From the NCBI RefSeq assembly GCF_006716785.1, contig NZ_VFPQ01000001.1, positions 2,046,001 to 2,110,000 on the forward strand: 64,000 nt of DNA. The letters run 5' to 3'. The notes under the pieces are model-generated. The model was not told where the DNA came from and searched no databases. It saw only the letters and a list, made by a program, of their open reading frames with translations. Numbering within the stretch: the stretch's first letter is position 1; every line of letters begins with the position of its first letter. The stretch comes from Thermopolyspora flexuosa. GTDB taxonomy: Bacteria; Actinomycetota; Actinomycetes; Streptosporangiales; Streptosporangiaceae. Positions 36,274 to 44,756 of this stretch are shown here, one piece after another. A program made the translations under genes and the position numbers.

Positions 36274-36657
36274 TCAGGTAGCCCAGGTCTCCAGGGCCAG
36301 CAGGTCGCGCATGGACACCATGCCGACCATGCGCCCGTCCTCCTCGACGGGGAGGTGGCGGATGCCCTCGTCGAGCATGCGCTTGGCGACGTCCCGCGAG
36401 TCCTCGTCGGGGTGCGCGGTCTTGATCGTGGTCGAGGCGTAGGCGGCGGCGGTCATCGCCGCCGGGTCGCCCGGCTCCTGGGGGTCGGCGAGGGCCGCCA
36501 CGAGGTCGCGTTCGGTGATGATGCCGATGACCCGGTCGCCGTCGAGGACGGCGAGGGAGCCGACGTTCTTCTCGATCATCCGCTGCGCGACCTCGGTCAG
36601 CCGGTCGTCCGCGTCGCAGCCGAAGACCTCCGGCCGGTACACGTTTCCGATACGCAT
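36274..36657 (-). CDS. two-CBS-domain protein
   Basis: 127 residues comprising one Bateman module: CBS1 (NVYRPEVFGCDADDRLTEVA ... GIITERDLVAA) and CBS2 (TAHPDEDSRDVAKRMLDEGI ... GMVSMRDLLAL). Such proteins bind adenosyl ligands and regulate partners. The ATG at 36657 matches the family start; GGGGAG is only two bases upstream. Standalone. Confidence 0.9.
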   Translation of the reverse strand: MRIGNVYRPEVFGCDADDRLTEVAQRMIEKNVGSLAVLDGDRVIGIITERDLVAALADPQEPGDPAAMTAAAYASTTIKTAHPDEDSRDVAKRMLDEGIRHLPVEEDGRMVGMVSMRDLLALETWAT

Positions 36658-36826
36658 GGCTCCCCATCCGGTTAGCTCGATCCCTCGCCTACGGTTATTC
36701 CGCGTCGCCGGCCCGTCACACCGGTAGGGCGGGTTATCCCTGGCCATGCCGTACAAATCTGGCGATCGGGGCTAACCATGGCGCAGGCTCCAGAGTGACT
36801 CCGGACGGCTCATTCCGGGTGAGGCG

Positions 36827-37819
36827 TCAGCGGTCCCCGCAGGCGCTCAGGGCGCGCATCGCCTCGGCCTCGATGCGGGAGATGTCCTCCAGTACGGCGC
36901 CGGCCCGGTCGAGGAGGGCCGGGTCGCCGGTCTCGCCCGCCTTGGCGATCAGAGCGGCGGTCTGCGTCCAGAGCTCGGCGGCCTCGCCGTACCGGGTGTG
37001 GCCGGTACGCAGGGCGGGGTCGTCGAGCCACTGGGTGCACTCGGCGAGGAAGTCGCGGTAGATGTTGCGGAACAGCGCGCCACCGGTGCCGCCCTGCTCC
37101 ATGAGGCGGGCGGCCTGTGGCAGGTCCTCGTGCGGCCGGTCGGTACGGCGCAGCCAGCCGCGTACCTCCCGGGCGGCCTTGGCGATGCCGCGGTGGCCGA
37201 GGTTCGCGATGGGGGCGGTGAGGAACGCGTCGGCGCAGGACCTGATCGCGGACACGATGTGGTCCCGGGTCACCTGCACCGGGCCGGGCGCGGTGATGGT
37301 GAAGGACCGGTTCCGGGCCGTCATCGGGCCTCGCTCGGCCCGCGCCCTGGCGAGGCTCGCCAGCGAGGTGCGCAAGGCCTCGCCCTGCTGGGCGGTGTCC
37401 ACCAGGTAGGCGTACTCGTCGTCGTAGCCGTACATCGCGACCATGTGGCCGCCGAAGTGCACCCGCGAGGTGAAGTACTCCAGGTGGTAGCTGTCGAGCT
37501 GGAGGCCGACCGGGCGCCCGGCGTCGATCTGGGCCACCACGTTCTGCCACGCCTTGCGCTCCGAGGCGGTCTCCGCCACCTGCAGGGTCAGCCCCAGCCG
37601 GGCGGCGAGGTTCCTGGTCAGCTCGAAGGGCCTGACCCGGCCCCCGAGGAACGGGAAGGCCATGTTCCTGCCGTCCCAGTAGATGAACGACAGGCCCGCG
37701 CCGAGCCCGAACAGCATCGGCTCGGACAGGTCGATGCCCTCGTGCCGCAGCAGCACGCCCAGCGTGGTCGTCTCACAGTGCCGCATGCCGCGGGGTTCGA
37801 TGCCCTCCACCACCGTCAT
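36827..37819 (-). CDS. BtrH-like protein (BtrH_N and DUF4872)
   Basis: 330 residues. The N-terminal part (RHCETTTLGVLLRHEGIDLS, FGLGAGLSFIYW, GGHMVAMYGYDDEYAYLVDT) is the BtrH_N cysteine-transferase/C39-like fold, with Cys15 and His/Asp as likely catalytic residues; the C-terminal part (IRSCADAFLTAPIANLGHRG ... FRNIYRDFLAECTQWL) is DUF4872. BtrH transfers an acyl side chain from an acyl carrier protein in butirosin synthesis. Here there is no carrier protein or aminoglycoside gene, so the donor and acceptor are unknown. GGAGGG precedes the ATG. Confidence 0.85.
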   Translation of the reverse strand: MTVVEGIEPRGMRHCETTTLGVLLRHEGIDLSEPMLFGLGAGLSFIYWDGRNMAFPFLGGRVRPFELTRNLAARLGLTLQVAETASERKAWQNVVAQIDAGRPVGLQLDSYHLEYFTSRVHFGGHMVAMYGYDDEYAYLVDTAQQGEALRTSLASLARARAERGPMTARNRSFTITAPGPVQVTRDHIVSAIRSCADAFLTAPIANLGHRGIAKAAREVRGWLRRTDRPHEDLPQAARLMEQGGTGGALFRNIYRDFLAECTQWLDDPALRTGHTRYGEAAELWTQTAALIAKAGETGDPALLDRAGAVLEDISRIEAEAMRALSACGDR

Positions 37820-38166
37820 CGTCCGTCCCTCCGATGTGCCTCGTCTCGGCCGCCGACCGGCCCACGATGCCGGTCGGACACCGGGTCGCTCTCGTGTCGC
37901 GGTGGCCAGGATGGACCCTCACACCGTGGCAGAGTCCAGCCCGCACGAGGACACATCGGACGGCCCGGCGGCCGTCCCACGAGGGGACGTCGCATCCGCC
38001 GCGTGGGACGACGCCGAAGCGGACCGGGCGCCGCACTCTCCGGGCCGGCGCCGTCGTCGTGGATGCGCGAGCCCGTGGCGTCGTGTTGGTCCACGAAGCC
38101 CCGGCCTGCCCGGAGAGGTACGGCGGGTACCCGGTCACCCGGACCCAAAGGATGTCCGAGTGCTCG
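37820..38166. other. intergenic region, no feature seen
   Basis: About 350 bp between the BtrH-like gene start and the reductase stop. It presumably includes the BtrH-like promoter. No inverted repeat, promoter or gene could be supported. Confidence 0.4.
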
Positions 38167-38745
38167 TTACGCGCCCGCCGCGGCGGTCTGGGCCGGGCCG
38201 TACACGAGGTACACCACCCCGGTGGTGAACGGCTTGGCGCTGATCAGCCGCAGCGGGATCGGCGGCTCGCCCTCGTCGAACAGGCGCATGCCCTTGCGCA
38301 CGGCGACCGGGTGGACCAGCAGGTGCAGCTCGTCGAGCAGCCCGGCGGCGAGCAGCTGCCGGACGACGGAGACCGAGCCGCTCATCGCGATGTCCCCTTC
38401 GCCCGGCTCGTTCTTCAGGGCGGCGACCGCCTCGATCAGGTCACCCTGCAGCCGTTCGGAGTTCCGCCAGGTGAAGGTGAGGTCCTGGCGGGTGACCACG
38501 ATCTTCCGCATGTCGCCGAGCACCTTGGCGAACTCGGCGTCCTCGCCACCCTCGGCCTCGCGCTGCGGCCACGCCCCGGCGAAGGTCTCGTAGGTCCGGC
38601 GCCCGAGCAGCAGGGTGTCCGCCGAGGTGAGCTGCGCGTCGACGGCCGCTCCCATCTCGTCGTTGAAGTACGGCATGTGCCATTCCTGCGGTTCCCCGAC
38701 CACGCCGTCGAGCGAGATGAACAGGCCCGCGGTGAGCTTTCGCAT
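38167..38745 (-). CDS. dihydrofolate reductase/RibD C-terminal-type protein
   Basis: 192 residues. Starts MRKLTAGLFISLDGVVGEPQ, the usual opening of YwjB-like RibD_C proteins, with the NADPH-binding LLLGRRTYETFAGAWP, IVVTRQDL and MSGSVSVVRQLLAAGLLDEL. It probably reduces an unknown small molecule with NADPH. AAGGAG lies seven bases before the ATG. Next to a serine hydrolase gene on the same strand, 107 bp apart. Confidence 0.88.
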   Translation of the reverse strand: MRKLTAGLFISLDGVVGEPQEWHMPYFNDEMGAAVDAQLTSADTLLLGRRTYETFAGAWPQREAEGGEDAEFAKVLGDMRKIVVTRQDLTFTWRNSERLQGDLIEAVAALKNEPGEGDIAMSGSVSVVRQLLAAGLLDELHLLVHPVAVRKGMRLFDEGEPPIPLRLISAKPFTTGVVYLVYGPAQTAAAGA

Positions 38746-38852
38746 GTATGGCTCCTTGTCGATGAGTGATCTGGATGTCACTTCCTCTGACCGGCGAGGG
38801 AGCGGAAACTCATCGCGGGATACGGGGCGAATTTCGCAAGAAGTTTCGGCCG

Positions 38853-40088
38853 TCAGTCGACGAGGGCGCTGTAGACGAGCCGGCGCAGCTGCGCGCGGGT
38901 CGGGTACGTTCCCGCCCCCGCCAGCCGGGAGCCGCCGCGCAGCGGCAGCGACTGGGTCATGAACACGACGGTCAGATCCTCCACCGGGTCGACCGAGAAC
39001 ATCGTGCCGGCCGCACCGCCCCAGTAGTACTCGCCGGCGCCCGCCACGCTGAGCGACTTCACCGGGTCGAGCACGACGGCGAACCCGAGGCCGAAGCCGA
39101 CGCCGCGCAGGTCCGTCTGGGTGAAGGCGCTCGTCGACAGCGTGGCGAGGTCGGCGTCGAGGTGGTTGGCGGTCATCAGCCGCAGCGTCCGGGGGGAGAG
39201 GATGCGGACGCCGTCGAGCTCGCCGCCGCCCGCGAGCATCAGGGTGAACCGCACGTAGTCCGAGATCGTCGACAGCATGCCCCCGCCCGCGGACAGCACC
39301 GACGGCGGGGTGAGCGCCCGGTCGCCGACGGTGTCGTCCCGTACCGCGAGGCCGGTCTCGGGGTCCGAGACGTAGAGCGCGGCGAGCCGTTCCTTGCGGC
39401 CGTCGTCGGCGTACCAGACGGTGTCGCGCATGCCGAGCGGCCCGGTGACGCGCTCGGCGATCGCCACGTCGAGGCTCTGCCCGGTCCAGATCTCGATGAG
39501 CCGCCCGAGCACGTCGGTGGAGACGCCGTAGCCCCAGGAGCTGCCCGGCTGGAACAGCAGCGGCAGCCGGGCGAGGTCGGCGCAGACGGACGCCAGGGTC
39601 GGGCCCTCGGGAAAGCCGAAGCCGTAGCCGGCCCGCCGGTACAGGGCGTCGACCACGCCGGCGTGCTGGAATCCGGCGGTGAGACCGGAGGTGTGGGTGA
39701 GCAGGTGCCACACCCGGATCGGCTCGGCCGCCGGGACGGTCACCACGTCGTCGACCGGGCCCTCGGCGTACACCCGGACGTCGGCGAACTCGGGCAGCCA
39801 GCGGCTGATGGGGTCGGTGAGCTCGAACGCGCCCTCCTCCCACAGCGTCATCGCGGCCACCGTGGCGATCGGCTTCGTCATCGAGTAGATACGCCAGATC
39901 GTGTCGTCGGTGACCGGGAGCCCGGCCTCGCGGTCGCGGTGGCCGTACGCGGAGAGGTGGACGATTCGCCCGTGCCGGGTGATGGCGAGCTGCCACCCGG
40001 CGAGCCGTCCCTCGTCGACGTGACATGCCAGCTGGCGGTCGATGCGGTCGAGCCGCGTGCGGTCGAAACCCATGATCGTGTCGGTCAC
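38853..40088 (-). CDS. beta-lactamase-family serine hydrolase
   Basis: 411 residues. The class C/EstB-type nucleophile motif SMTK lies in IWRIYSMTKPIATVAAM (about residues 66-69), the YxN-like site is in SSWGYGVSTDVLGRLIE, and the third motif region is YYWGGAAGTMF. Without a signal peptide it is likely a cytoplasmic esterase or peptidase rather than a beta-lactamase. The GTG at 40088 and an ATG five codons later are both possible starts. Its upstream DNA contains integrase debris. Confidence 0.87.
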   Translation of the reverse strand: MTDTIMGFDRTRLDRIDRQLACHVDEGRLAGWQLAITRHGRIVHLSAYGHRDREAGLPVTDDTIWRIYSMTKPIATVAAMTLWEEGAFELTDPISRWLPEFADVRVYAEGPVDDVVTVPAAEPIRVWHLLTHTSGLTAGFQHAGVVDALYRRAGYGFGFPEGPTLASVCADLARLPLLFQPGSSWGYGVSTDVLGRLIEIWTGQSLDVAIAERVTGPLGMRDTVWYADDGRKERLAALYVSDPETGLAVRDDTVGDRALTPPSVLSAGGGMLSTISDYVRFTLMLAGGGELDGVRILSPRTLRLMTANHLDADLATLSTSAFTQTDLRGVGFGLGFAVVLDPVKSLSVAGAGEYYWGGAAGTMFSVDPVEDLTVVFMTQSLPLRGGSRLAGAGTYPTRAQLRRLVYSALVD

Positions 40089-40293
40089 AGTGCGCCTGCC
40101 CCCGTCGGTCGTTCCAGGCGGTACCCGGGCGGAGTCGATCTTGCCTCCGGCATTATCCGTCACTCGGGCGGTGCCGCCGCACCGGCCGGCGCCGGCAGGG
40201 GCACCGGTGCGACGGCGGCCGCCGGGATGGCGAGGGGCGCTCTTCAGGCCGAGCGGCTCGATCGCCGCCTGATTGCTGCGGCGTCGGTACGGC

Positions 40294-40560
40294 TCAGCCG
40301 GACCGGCCCAGGCGGGCGCCGGGTGCCTCACCCGGCCGGAGCCGCCGGTGGGCCTTGCCCGCTTGGCGCAGGTCGCGGAGGGTCCAGGTGCGGCCGGCCG
40401 GGTCGAGGGGGCGGGTGGCCTCGGTGAAGACTCGGCGGCGCGGCGGTAGGAGAGGCGGCCCTTCCCGGTCACCGGGCAGACGTCGGCGGGCGGGGCCGAG
40501 CGGGAGGCGCGGCGTTCGGTGAGGAACAGCGGGCCCGCGGTGCGGCCGACCAGGAGCTCC
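40294..40560 (-). pseudogene. tyrosine recombinase/integrase fragment
   Basis: Minus-strand reading ELLVGRTAGPLFLTERRA then ADVCPVTGKGRLSYRRAAE is the central catalytic region typical of actinobacterial XerC-like integrases. One missing base near 40430 shifts the frame; restoring it continues LFTEATRPLDPAGRTWTLRD. The histidine-arginine and catalytic tyrosine regions are lost, and the fragment ends at a stop at 40294. It is a dead remnant of an integrated element. Confidence 0.7.
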
Positions 40561-40922
40561 CGCCGGCCGCCCTCGCCTTCACCGCGCCGGTCGCCGTGAT
40601 CACGGCCGCCGCCCTGGCCGCGGGCGTGGGCTCGGCCGTGTCCCAGGCGCTGTACGCCACCACGAACCAGCAGCACATCCCGCCGGAGGCGCTCGGCCGG
40701 GTGCTGTCGGTGGCGAGCGTGGGCGCGTTCGCGTTCGGCCCGATCGGGCCGGCCGGCGCGGGCCCGGTCGCCGCCGCGGCGGGCATCCCCGCCGTGCTCG
40801 GCGCGGCCACGGCGATCCAGGTCGCCATGTGCCTCGCGGTGCTCGCCGTACCGGCGGTGCGCCGCCTCACCCCGCCGGCGCCGCAGCGGCCCGCGGACGA
40901 GGTGGCCGAGGGCGCGCGGTGA
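40554..40922 (+). pseudogene. MFS transporter C-terminal fragment
   Basis: About 122 residues equal to the last four helices of a major-facilitator drug-efflux-type carrier: AFTAPVAVITAAALAAG, NQQHIPPEALGRVLSVASVG, AAGIPAVLGAATAIQVAM. The first two-thirds are absent, and the fragment starts where the integrase remnant on the other strand begins. Nonfunctional. Confidence 0.7.
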
Positions 40923-40928
40923 GGCCGG

Positions 40929-41504
40929 TCAGCCGTCGCGTGGCCCGGCGCCGGGCCATGGGCCGGGGGTGCCGCCCTCGACCCGCACCGCCTCGACCTT
41001 GGTGTCGTAGATGCGGAAGCCGCGGGCCTGGTAGTTGGCGAGGGCCACCGGGCTGTCGAGCGAGCAGGTGTGCAGCCAGACCCGCCGGGTCGGGGCGAGG
41101 CCGGGCCAGCGTTCGGCGAGGTCCCAGGCGCGCAGCGTGCCGACGGTGAGCAGGTGGCCGCCGATGCCCTGCCCGATCGCGTACGGCAGCAGCCCGAAGT
41201 AGGCGATCTCGACGTCGCCGGTGCCGTCGCCCGCGCTGAGCTCGACGTACCCGGCGGGGGTGCCGCGCAGCCAGGCCACCCAGGTCTCGGTGCCGGGGCG
41301 GTCGAGCCACTCCTTCCACTGCCGCCAGCTCCACGGCAGCCGGTCGGTCCACCGCCAGTCGCCGCCGACCGCGGTGTAGAGGAAGCGGCTGAACTCGGGG
41401 CTGGGGATCTCGGCGCGGACGATCCGCACGTCCTGCGCCGGGGGCCGCGCGGGCCGCAGGTCGTCCGGGTGGGTCTGTTCCAGGTACCAGGTGGTCACGT
41501 CCAT
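40929..41504 (-). CDS. GNAT-family N-acetyltransferase
   Basis: 191 residues. The acetyl-CoA loop region is VEIAYFGLLPYAIGQGIGGH (motif A with Q-x-x-G-x-G/A) and the C-terminal motif B is LDSPVALANYQARGFRIYDT. Substrate unknown. I chose the ATG at 41504; another lies five codons upstream. It abuts the MFS fragment convergently. Confidence 0.88.
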   Translation of the reverse strand: MDVTTWYLEQTHPDDLRPARPPAQDVRIVRAEIPSPEFSRFLYTAVGGDWRWTDRLPWSWRQWKEWLDRPGTETWVAWLRGTPAGYVELSAGDGTGDVEIAYFGLLPYAIGQGIGGHLLTVGTLRAWDLAERWPGLAPTRRVWLHTCSLDSPVALANYQARGFRIYDTKVEAVRVEGGTPGPWPGAGPRDG

Positions 41505-41813
41505 GGTCCGCCCATCCAACCACGCCGCCCGGGCCGTGCCGAGGGCCGGATGCGCCGAAGCGGAGGCCGGCGCCCGGTCCGGCCCGGCGGCCCGCCGGGG
41601 TACGGCCGGGCGGGCGTGGCGGCAGGCGGCCCCGGACCTGCGCGGGGCGGCCGCGCGACCGGTCCCGCCGCCCCCGTGAGGCGGGCCCGGCCGCGCGGCG
41701 CAGGGGAAGGGGTGGTGGTGAAAAGAGGCGGAAGGGGCGGGTGGAAGCGGGGCGGGCGGCCGATGGACGGGCCCGCCCGCCCCGCGCCGGGGGAGGCCGA
41801 GCTCAGCGAGAGC
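41505..41813. other. intergenic region, extremely GC-rich
   Basis: About 310 bp of almost pure G/C between the GNAT gene start and the aldehyde dehydrogenase stop. GAGCT-CAGCG-AGCTC near 41800-41815 is a weak hairpin. No gene or promoter is supported. Confidence 0.4.
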
Positions 41814-43328
41814 TCAGGAGTAGCGGATCACCTCGTCGGTGCCGAACCAGTCGAACCGGCCCGTGCCGTGGTTGAGGATGATGCTGCGGGTCTGGGTCCA
41901 CTGGTGGTAGGCCTCCCTGCCGTTCTCCCGGCCCAGCCCGCTCGCGCCCCGGCCGCCCCAGGGCGAGGCCGGGTCGAGCCGGTGGTGGTCGTTGACCCAC
42001 ACGGTGCCGACGTTGAGCCGGTTGACCACCCGCAGCGCGCGGCCCACGTCGCGGGTCCACACGCTCGCGGCCAGGCCGTACGGCGAGTCGTTGGCGAGCT
42101 CGATCGCGTGCGCCTCGTCGTCGAACGGCTTGACCAGGGTGACCGGGCCGAAGATCTCCTCCCGCCAGGCGATGCCGGTGGTCTCCACGTCGGCGAGCAC
42201 GGTCGGCAGGTAGAAGTAGCCGTTCCCGAGCGCCGGGTCGTCGGGCGTGCCGCCGCCGCACAGCACGGTCGCCCCCTCGGCCCTGGCCTTCTCCACCAGC
42301 GTCACCACCCGCTCCAGCTGCCGGGCCGAGGCGACCGGGCCGACCTGGGTGCGCTGGTCGAGCGGGTCGCCGAGCCGCAGCGTCCGCACCCGGGTGACGA
42401 GCCGGTCGACGAACTCGTCGTACACCCCGCGCTGGACGAGCAGCCGCGCGCCCTGCACGCAGGTCTGCCCGGCGGCGATGTACGCGGCGAACATCGCCCC
42501 GGCCACCGCCTGGTCCAGGTCGGCGTCGTCGAACACCACCACGGGCGCCTTGCCGCCCAGCTCGGCGCTGAGCGGGATGAGCCGGTCCGCGATCGCGCGG
42601 GCCACCGCCCGGCCGGTGGGCGTGCCGCCGGTGACGTCCACCTTGGCGATCAGGGGGTGCTGCACGAGCGCGGCGCCCGCCACCGGGCCCTGGCCCGGCA
42701 CCACGTTGAGCACGCCGGGCGGCAGTCCCGCCTCGTGCAGCAACCGGGCGAGGATGTGCGGGGTGATCGGCGCCACCTCGGAGGTCTTGAGCACCACCGA
42801 GTTCCCCGCCGCGAGCGCGGCGGCGAGCTTCTTCAGCGCCACGTGCAGCGGGTGGTTCCACGGGGTGATCAGCGCGCCGACGCCGAGCGGCACCCGCTGC
42901 ACCACGTTCATGTGGTCGGTGTCGACGTCGGGCAGCGTGCCCTCCTCGGTCTGCGCGAGCGCGCCGAAGTACTCCAGCCACTCCGGCTGGCGGCGGAGCT
43001 GGGCGGTCATCTCGCGGATCGGGCGGCCGGTCTGCCGGCACTCGATCGGGATGAGCTCGGGCAGCGCGTCGGCGAGCAGCCCGGCGGCACGCTGCAGCAC
43101 GCGGGCCCGGTCCCGGCCGCGCAGCCGCGACCAGCGGCCGTCCTCGAAGGCGGCGTGCGCGGACCGCACGGCCTCCTCCACGTCCGCGGGCTGGGCGTCG
43201 GCCACCTGGCAGATCACCGAGCGGTCGTAGGGGTTCTCCACGTCGAAGGTCGCACCGCCCTGCGCCGGGCGCTCGGTGCCGTCGACGAGCACGCCGTACG
43301 GCGGGGCGGTGACGCTGCTGTCGGTCAT
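41814..43328 (-). CDS. NAD(P)-dependent aldehyde dehydrogenase
   Basis: 504 residues, normal for the ALDH superfamily. Catalytic cysteine in AGQTCVQGARLLV (about residue 292), general base in ELGGKAPVVVF (about 257), and TPWNHPLHVALKKLAAAL for cofactor and active-site architecture; resembles betaine/4-aminobutyraldehyde-type enzymes. It oxidises an aldehyde to an acid in the cytoplasm. Last gene of the minus-strand operon SDR, cyclase, HisD-like, MFS, ALDH; AGGAG is six bases before the ATG. Confidence 0.92.
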   Translation of the reverse strand: MTDSSVTAPPYGVLVDGTERPAQGGATFDVENPYDRSVICQVADAQPADVEEAVRSAHAAFEDGRWSRLRGRDRARVLQRAAGLLADALPELIPIECRQTGRPIREMTAQLRRQPEWLEYFGALAQTEEGTLPDVDTDHMNVVQRVPLGVGALITPWNHPLHVALKKLAAALAAGNSVVLKTSEVAPITPHILARLLHEAGLPPGVLNVVPGQGPVAGAALVQHPLIAKVDVTGGTPTGRAVARAIADRLIPLSAELGGKAPVVVFDDADLDQAVAGAMFAAYIAAGQTCVQGARLLVQRGVYDEFVDRLVTRVRTLRLGDPLDQRTQVGPVASARQLERVVTLVEKARAEGATVLCGGGTPDDPALGNGYFYLPTVLADVETTGIAWREEIFGPVTLVKPFDDEAHAIELANDSPYGLAASVWTRDVGRALRVVNRLNVGTVWVNDHHRLDPASPWGGRGASGLGRENGREAYHQWTQTRSIILNHGTGRFDWFGTDEVIRYS

Positions 43329-43365
43329 GGCTGGCTCCTGTTCGGGAAGGTCGGCGTACGCGGGA

Positions 43366-44751
43366 TCAGGCGGTGCCGGCCGGAGGGACGAGCCCGGGAG
43401 CGGAGCCGCGGGCCGGCAGGGGAGCGGGGGTGCTCGCCTCCTCCTCGTAGAGGAAGCGGCCGCGGCTCTCCGGGCTGAGGAGGACACCGAGGAACGCGAT
43501 GACGGTGGCACCGGACACGGCCACCACCGCCAGGCCGGTGTTGCCGCCGAAGTACACGGTGGCGATGGTCCCGGCCACCAGCGGACCCGGGACGGTGAGG
43601 AACCGGCCCGCAGAGTTGGTGACGGCGATCGCGGTCGCGCGCACCGCCGGCCCGAACAGCTCGGGGAAGTACACGCTCGGGCCGGCCAGCACGCCGAGCA
43701 CCCCGAACCCGACCAGCGGCAGCAGCCACAGGTAGGTGGTGTAGGAGTGCTCGAACGGGTACAGCACGCCCAGGCCGATCGCGGAGCAGAGGAAGCTCAC
43801 CAGGAACGCGCCGCGGCGGCCGATCCAGTCGGCGATGAACCCCCAGCTCGCGTACCCGGCCACGCCGCCCAGGTTGAGCAGCGCGGTGGCGAGCGCCACC
43901 CGGCCGACCGCGTCGGTGCCGGTGACGCCCTCGCGGGCGAGGACCTGACGGATGATGTCGGGGGTCCAGGTGGTGACCGACCAGAACGCCAGCAGCACGC
44001 CCGTGAAGATCATGGAGCAGACGACGGTGCGGGACAGCAGCGGCGGGGTGAGCACCCGGGCCAGCACGAACCGGTCCTCGGCGGTGCGGATCCCGGCCGC
44101 CTTCCGGGCCCGGCGCCGCTCGGCGATCTCCACCATCGCCTGCGGCTCGTGCAGCACCCGCCGCACGAAGATCCCGGCGAACGCGGGCAGGATGGCCGCG
44201 GCGATCGTCACGCGCCAGCCGTACCCGCCGAGCAGGCCGTAGGTGAGCGAGGCGAGGAAGAAACCGGCGGCGAAGCCGGACATCATCACGCTGATCGCCT
44301 TGCCGCGGTACCTGCCGCTCCACGTCTCGGCGATCAGCGCCGCGCCCACCGGGACCTCCACTCCGGAGCCGAGGCCGGCGAGGAAACGCAGCGTCGCGAG
44401 CTGCCAGTACTCCTGGACCAGGGCGGTGGCGGCGGTGCAGACCGCGTACAGCAGGATGCAGGCGCTCAGCACCCGCACCCGGCCGTGGTAGTCGGCGAGC
44501 GTGCCGAAGATGATCGCGCCGATCGCCCAGCCGGCGAGGAACAGGCTGATGGCGAGCCCGGCGTGCACGCCGATCGCGGTGGGGGTGGCGGCCGGGCCGA
44601 GCAGCTCGGTGACGGCCGGGCCGACGATGAGCGCGTACAGGCTGGTGTCGTAGCCCTCCAGCCCCCACCCGAGGGTGGTGCCGATGAGCACGAGCCACTG
44701 GTAGCGGGTGATGGAGCGCAGGCCTGCGCCGTGGGGGGTGCCGGTCGTCAT
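43366..44751 (-). CDS. MFS transporter, sugar/aromatic-acid symporter type
   Basis: 461 residues, 12 predicted helices. WGLEGYDTSLYALIVGPAVT in helix 1 and GTLADYHGRVRVLSA between helices 2 and 3 place it among AAHS/SHS-type organic-acid symporters; ADWIGRRGAFLVS is the second loop motif. It probably imports the substrate of the locus. ATG at 44751; a GTG at 44760 overlapping the HisD-like stop (GTGA) is equally possible. Confidence 0.9.
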   Translation of the reverse strand: MTTGTPHGAGLRSITRYQWLVLIGTTLGWGLEGYDTSLYALIVGPAVTELLGPAATPTAIGVHAGLAISLFLAGWAIGAIIFGTLADYHGRVRVLSACILLYAVCTAATALVQEYWQLATLRFLAGLGSGVEVPVGAALIAETWSGRYRGKAISVMMSGFAAGFFLASLTYGLLGGYGWRVTIAAAILPAFAGIFVRRVLHEPQAMVEIAERRRARKAAGIRTAEDRFVLARVLTPPLLSRTVVCSMIFTGVLLAFWSVTTWTPDIIRQVLAREGVTGTDAVGRVALATALLNLGGVAGYASWGFIADWIGRRGAFLVSFLCSAIGLGVLYPFEHSYTTYLWLLPLVGFGVLGVLAGPSVYFPELFGPAVRATAIAVTNSAGRFLTVPGPLVAGTIATVYFGGNTGLAVVAVSGATVIAFLGVLLSPESRGRFLYEEEASTPAPLPARGSAPGLVPPAGTA

Positions 44752-44756
44752 GGCGC

